Assembly (NCBI GenBank): GCA_030668045.1
Contig: DAOUUR010000170.1
Span: 1 to 5,862, forward strand
Length of the DNA: 5,862 nucleotides
Reading direction: 5' to 3'
Source: a bacterium
GTDB lineage: Bacteria; Zixibacteria; MSB-5A5; GN15; FEB-12
The position numbers and the translations under genes were made by a program. This document shows, piece after piece, positions 5,618-5,862 of the stretch (position 1 is the stretch's first letter; each line of letters opens with the position of its first letter). The notes below the pieces were generated by a model. The model saw only the letters and a program-made list of their open reading frames with translations, made no database searches and was not told the origin of the DNA.

Positions 5618-5862
5618 GTGAAAGACATACTCAATCAGTTGGGTCAGTTGTTCATACTTGGCTATCATGGTGAAAAACCGCCCGGTAGTTTCCTGAATTT
5701 CATTGCCGAAGAAAATATCGGCGGGGTGATCCTGTTTGCAGAGAATTGCTCGACACCGCGCGCTGTACGCGAGAATGTTGAGCTCATTCGCGCTCGTATC
5801 CCCAAGGACCAGCCGTTTATCGCCATTGATCAGGAAGGCGGTCGTGTCTGTCGGCTGAAGGG
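5618..5862 (+). CDS. nagZ: Beta-N-acetylhexosaminidase, GH3 NagZ-like (3' end outside the window)
   Basis: Eighty-one codons are visible from a GTG start and the gene runs off the window. The fragment matches the N-terminus of GH3 beta-N-acetylhexosaminidases: QLGQLFILGYHG at 7-18, IGGVILFAEN at 34-43, and the hallmark IDQEGGRVCRL at 70-80 (commonly IDQEGGRVQR, here with Cys for Gln). NagZ enzymes remove GlcNAc from GlcNAc-anhydroMurNAc peptides in the cytoplasm during cell-wall recycling. There is no signal peptide, since the first residues run straight into the barrel, so a cytoplasmic site is expected. The GTG is chosen because GGGGAAGG sits four bases upstream and an in-frame TAG at 5591-5593 prevents a long extension. 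The His/Asp catalytic region lies beyond the window. Cotranscription with the cyclase is likely, since no terminator is seen between them. A broader GH3 glucosidase is possible but less likely, given the very short N-terminus. Confidence 0.9.
   Translation, partial: MKDILNQLGQLFILGYHGEKPPGSFLNFIAEENIGGVILFAENCSTPRAVRENVELIRARIPKDQPFIAIDQEGGRVCRLK

Noticed and set aside
5577..5621. A 14-codon ORF overlapping the nagZ start as GTGA, suggesting translational coupling
   Set aside because: It has no ribosome-binding site and no recognisable peptide character, and the nagZ start has its own strong Shine-Dalgarno. Chance is the simpler reading.

Overview
The window reads as chromosome of an uncultured bacterium with a Gram-negative type of envelope. 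The supporting signs are a gamma-glutamyltranspeptidase of the E. coli length and architecture with an N-terminal export signal, a cytoplasmic NagZ-type muropeptide hexosaminidase, and a membrane-anchored c-di-GMP synthase. Base composition looks moderate, near half GC by eye (not computed). No gene identifies the phylum. The style of the proteins would fit an FCB-group or deltaproteobacterial-type environmental genome, but that is a weak inference. I see no mobile element, CRISPR array, tRNA or rRNA.

Layout. Bases 1-696 (+) hold the C-terminal part of a large glycoside hydrolase, probably beta-galactosidase-like (GH35/GH42 type), cut by the window edge. After 17 bases comes ggt (714-2426, +), a complete gamma-glutamyltranspeptidase with all recognisable catalytic residues. 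It meets, tail to tail and with a 7-base overlap, a minus-strand gene (2420-3721). That gene encodes an exported bactofilin-like beta-solenoid joined to a polytopic membrane domain, and is the least conventional gene here. A divergent intergenic region (3722-4010) separates it from a plus-strand diguanylate cyclase (4011-5570) with six membrane helices, a GAF domain and a GGDEF domain. After 47 bases the start of a nagZ-like GH3 gene (5618 to the window end) follows on the same strand and is probably cotranscribed.

How they may fit together. Two plus-strand pairs (glycosidase-ggt and cyclase-nagZ) flank one minus-strand envelope gene. Ggt, the solenoid protein and NagZ all touch the cell envelope or its turnover, and the cyclase could set c-di-GMP in response to a membrane or GAF-sensed signal. 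A functional link is only inference from proximity. The divergent intergenic region is unusually rich in dyad symmetry for its size: a hairpin that covers the weak ribosome-binding site of the cyclase, a TAGCGA/TCGCTA inverted repeat, a cUUCGg-capped hairpin, a repeated 10-mer, and a short minus-strand ORF behind a perfect AGGAGG.

I do not see a convincing undescribed multi-gene system. The best leads are the exported solenoid/membrane fusion and the structured leader of the cyclase gene.
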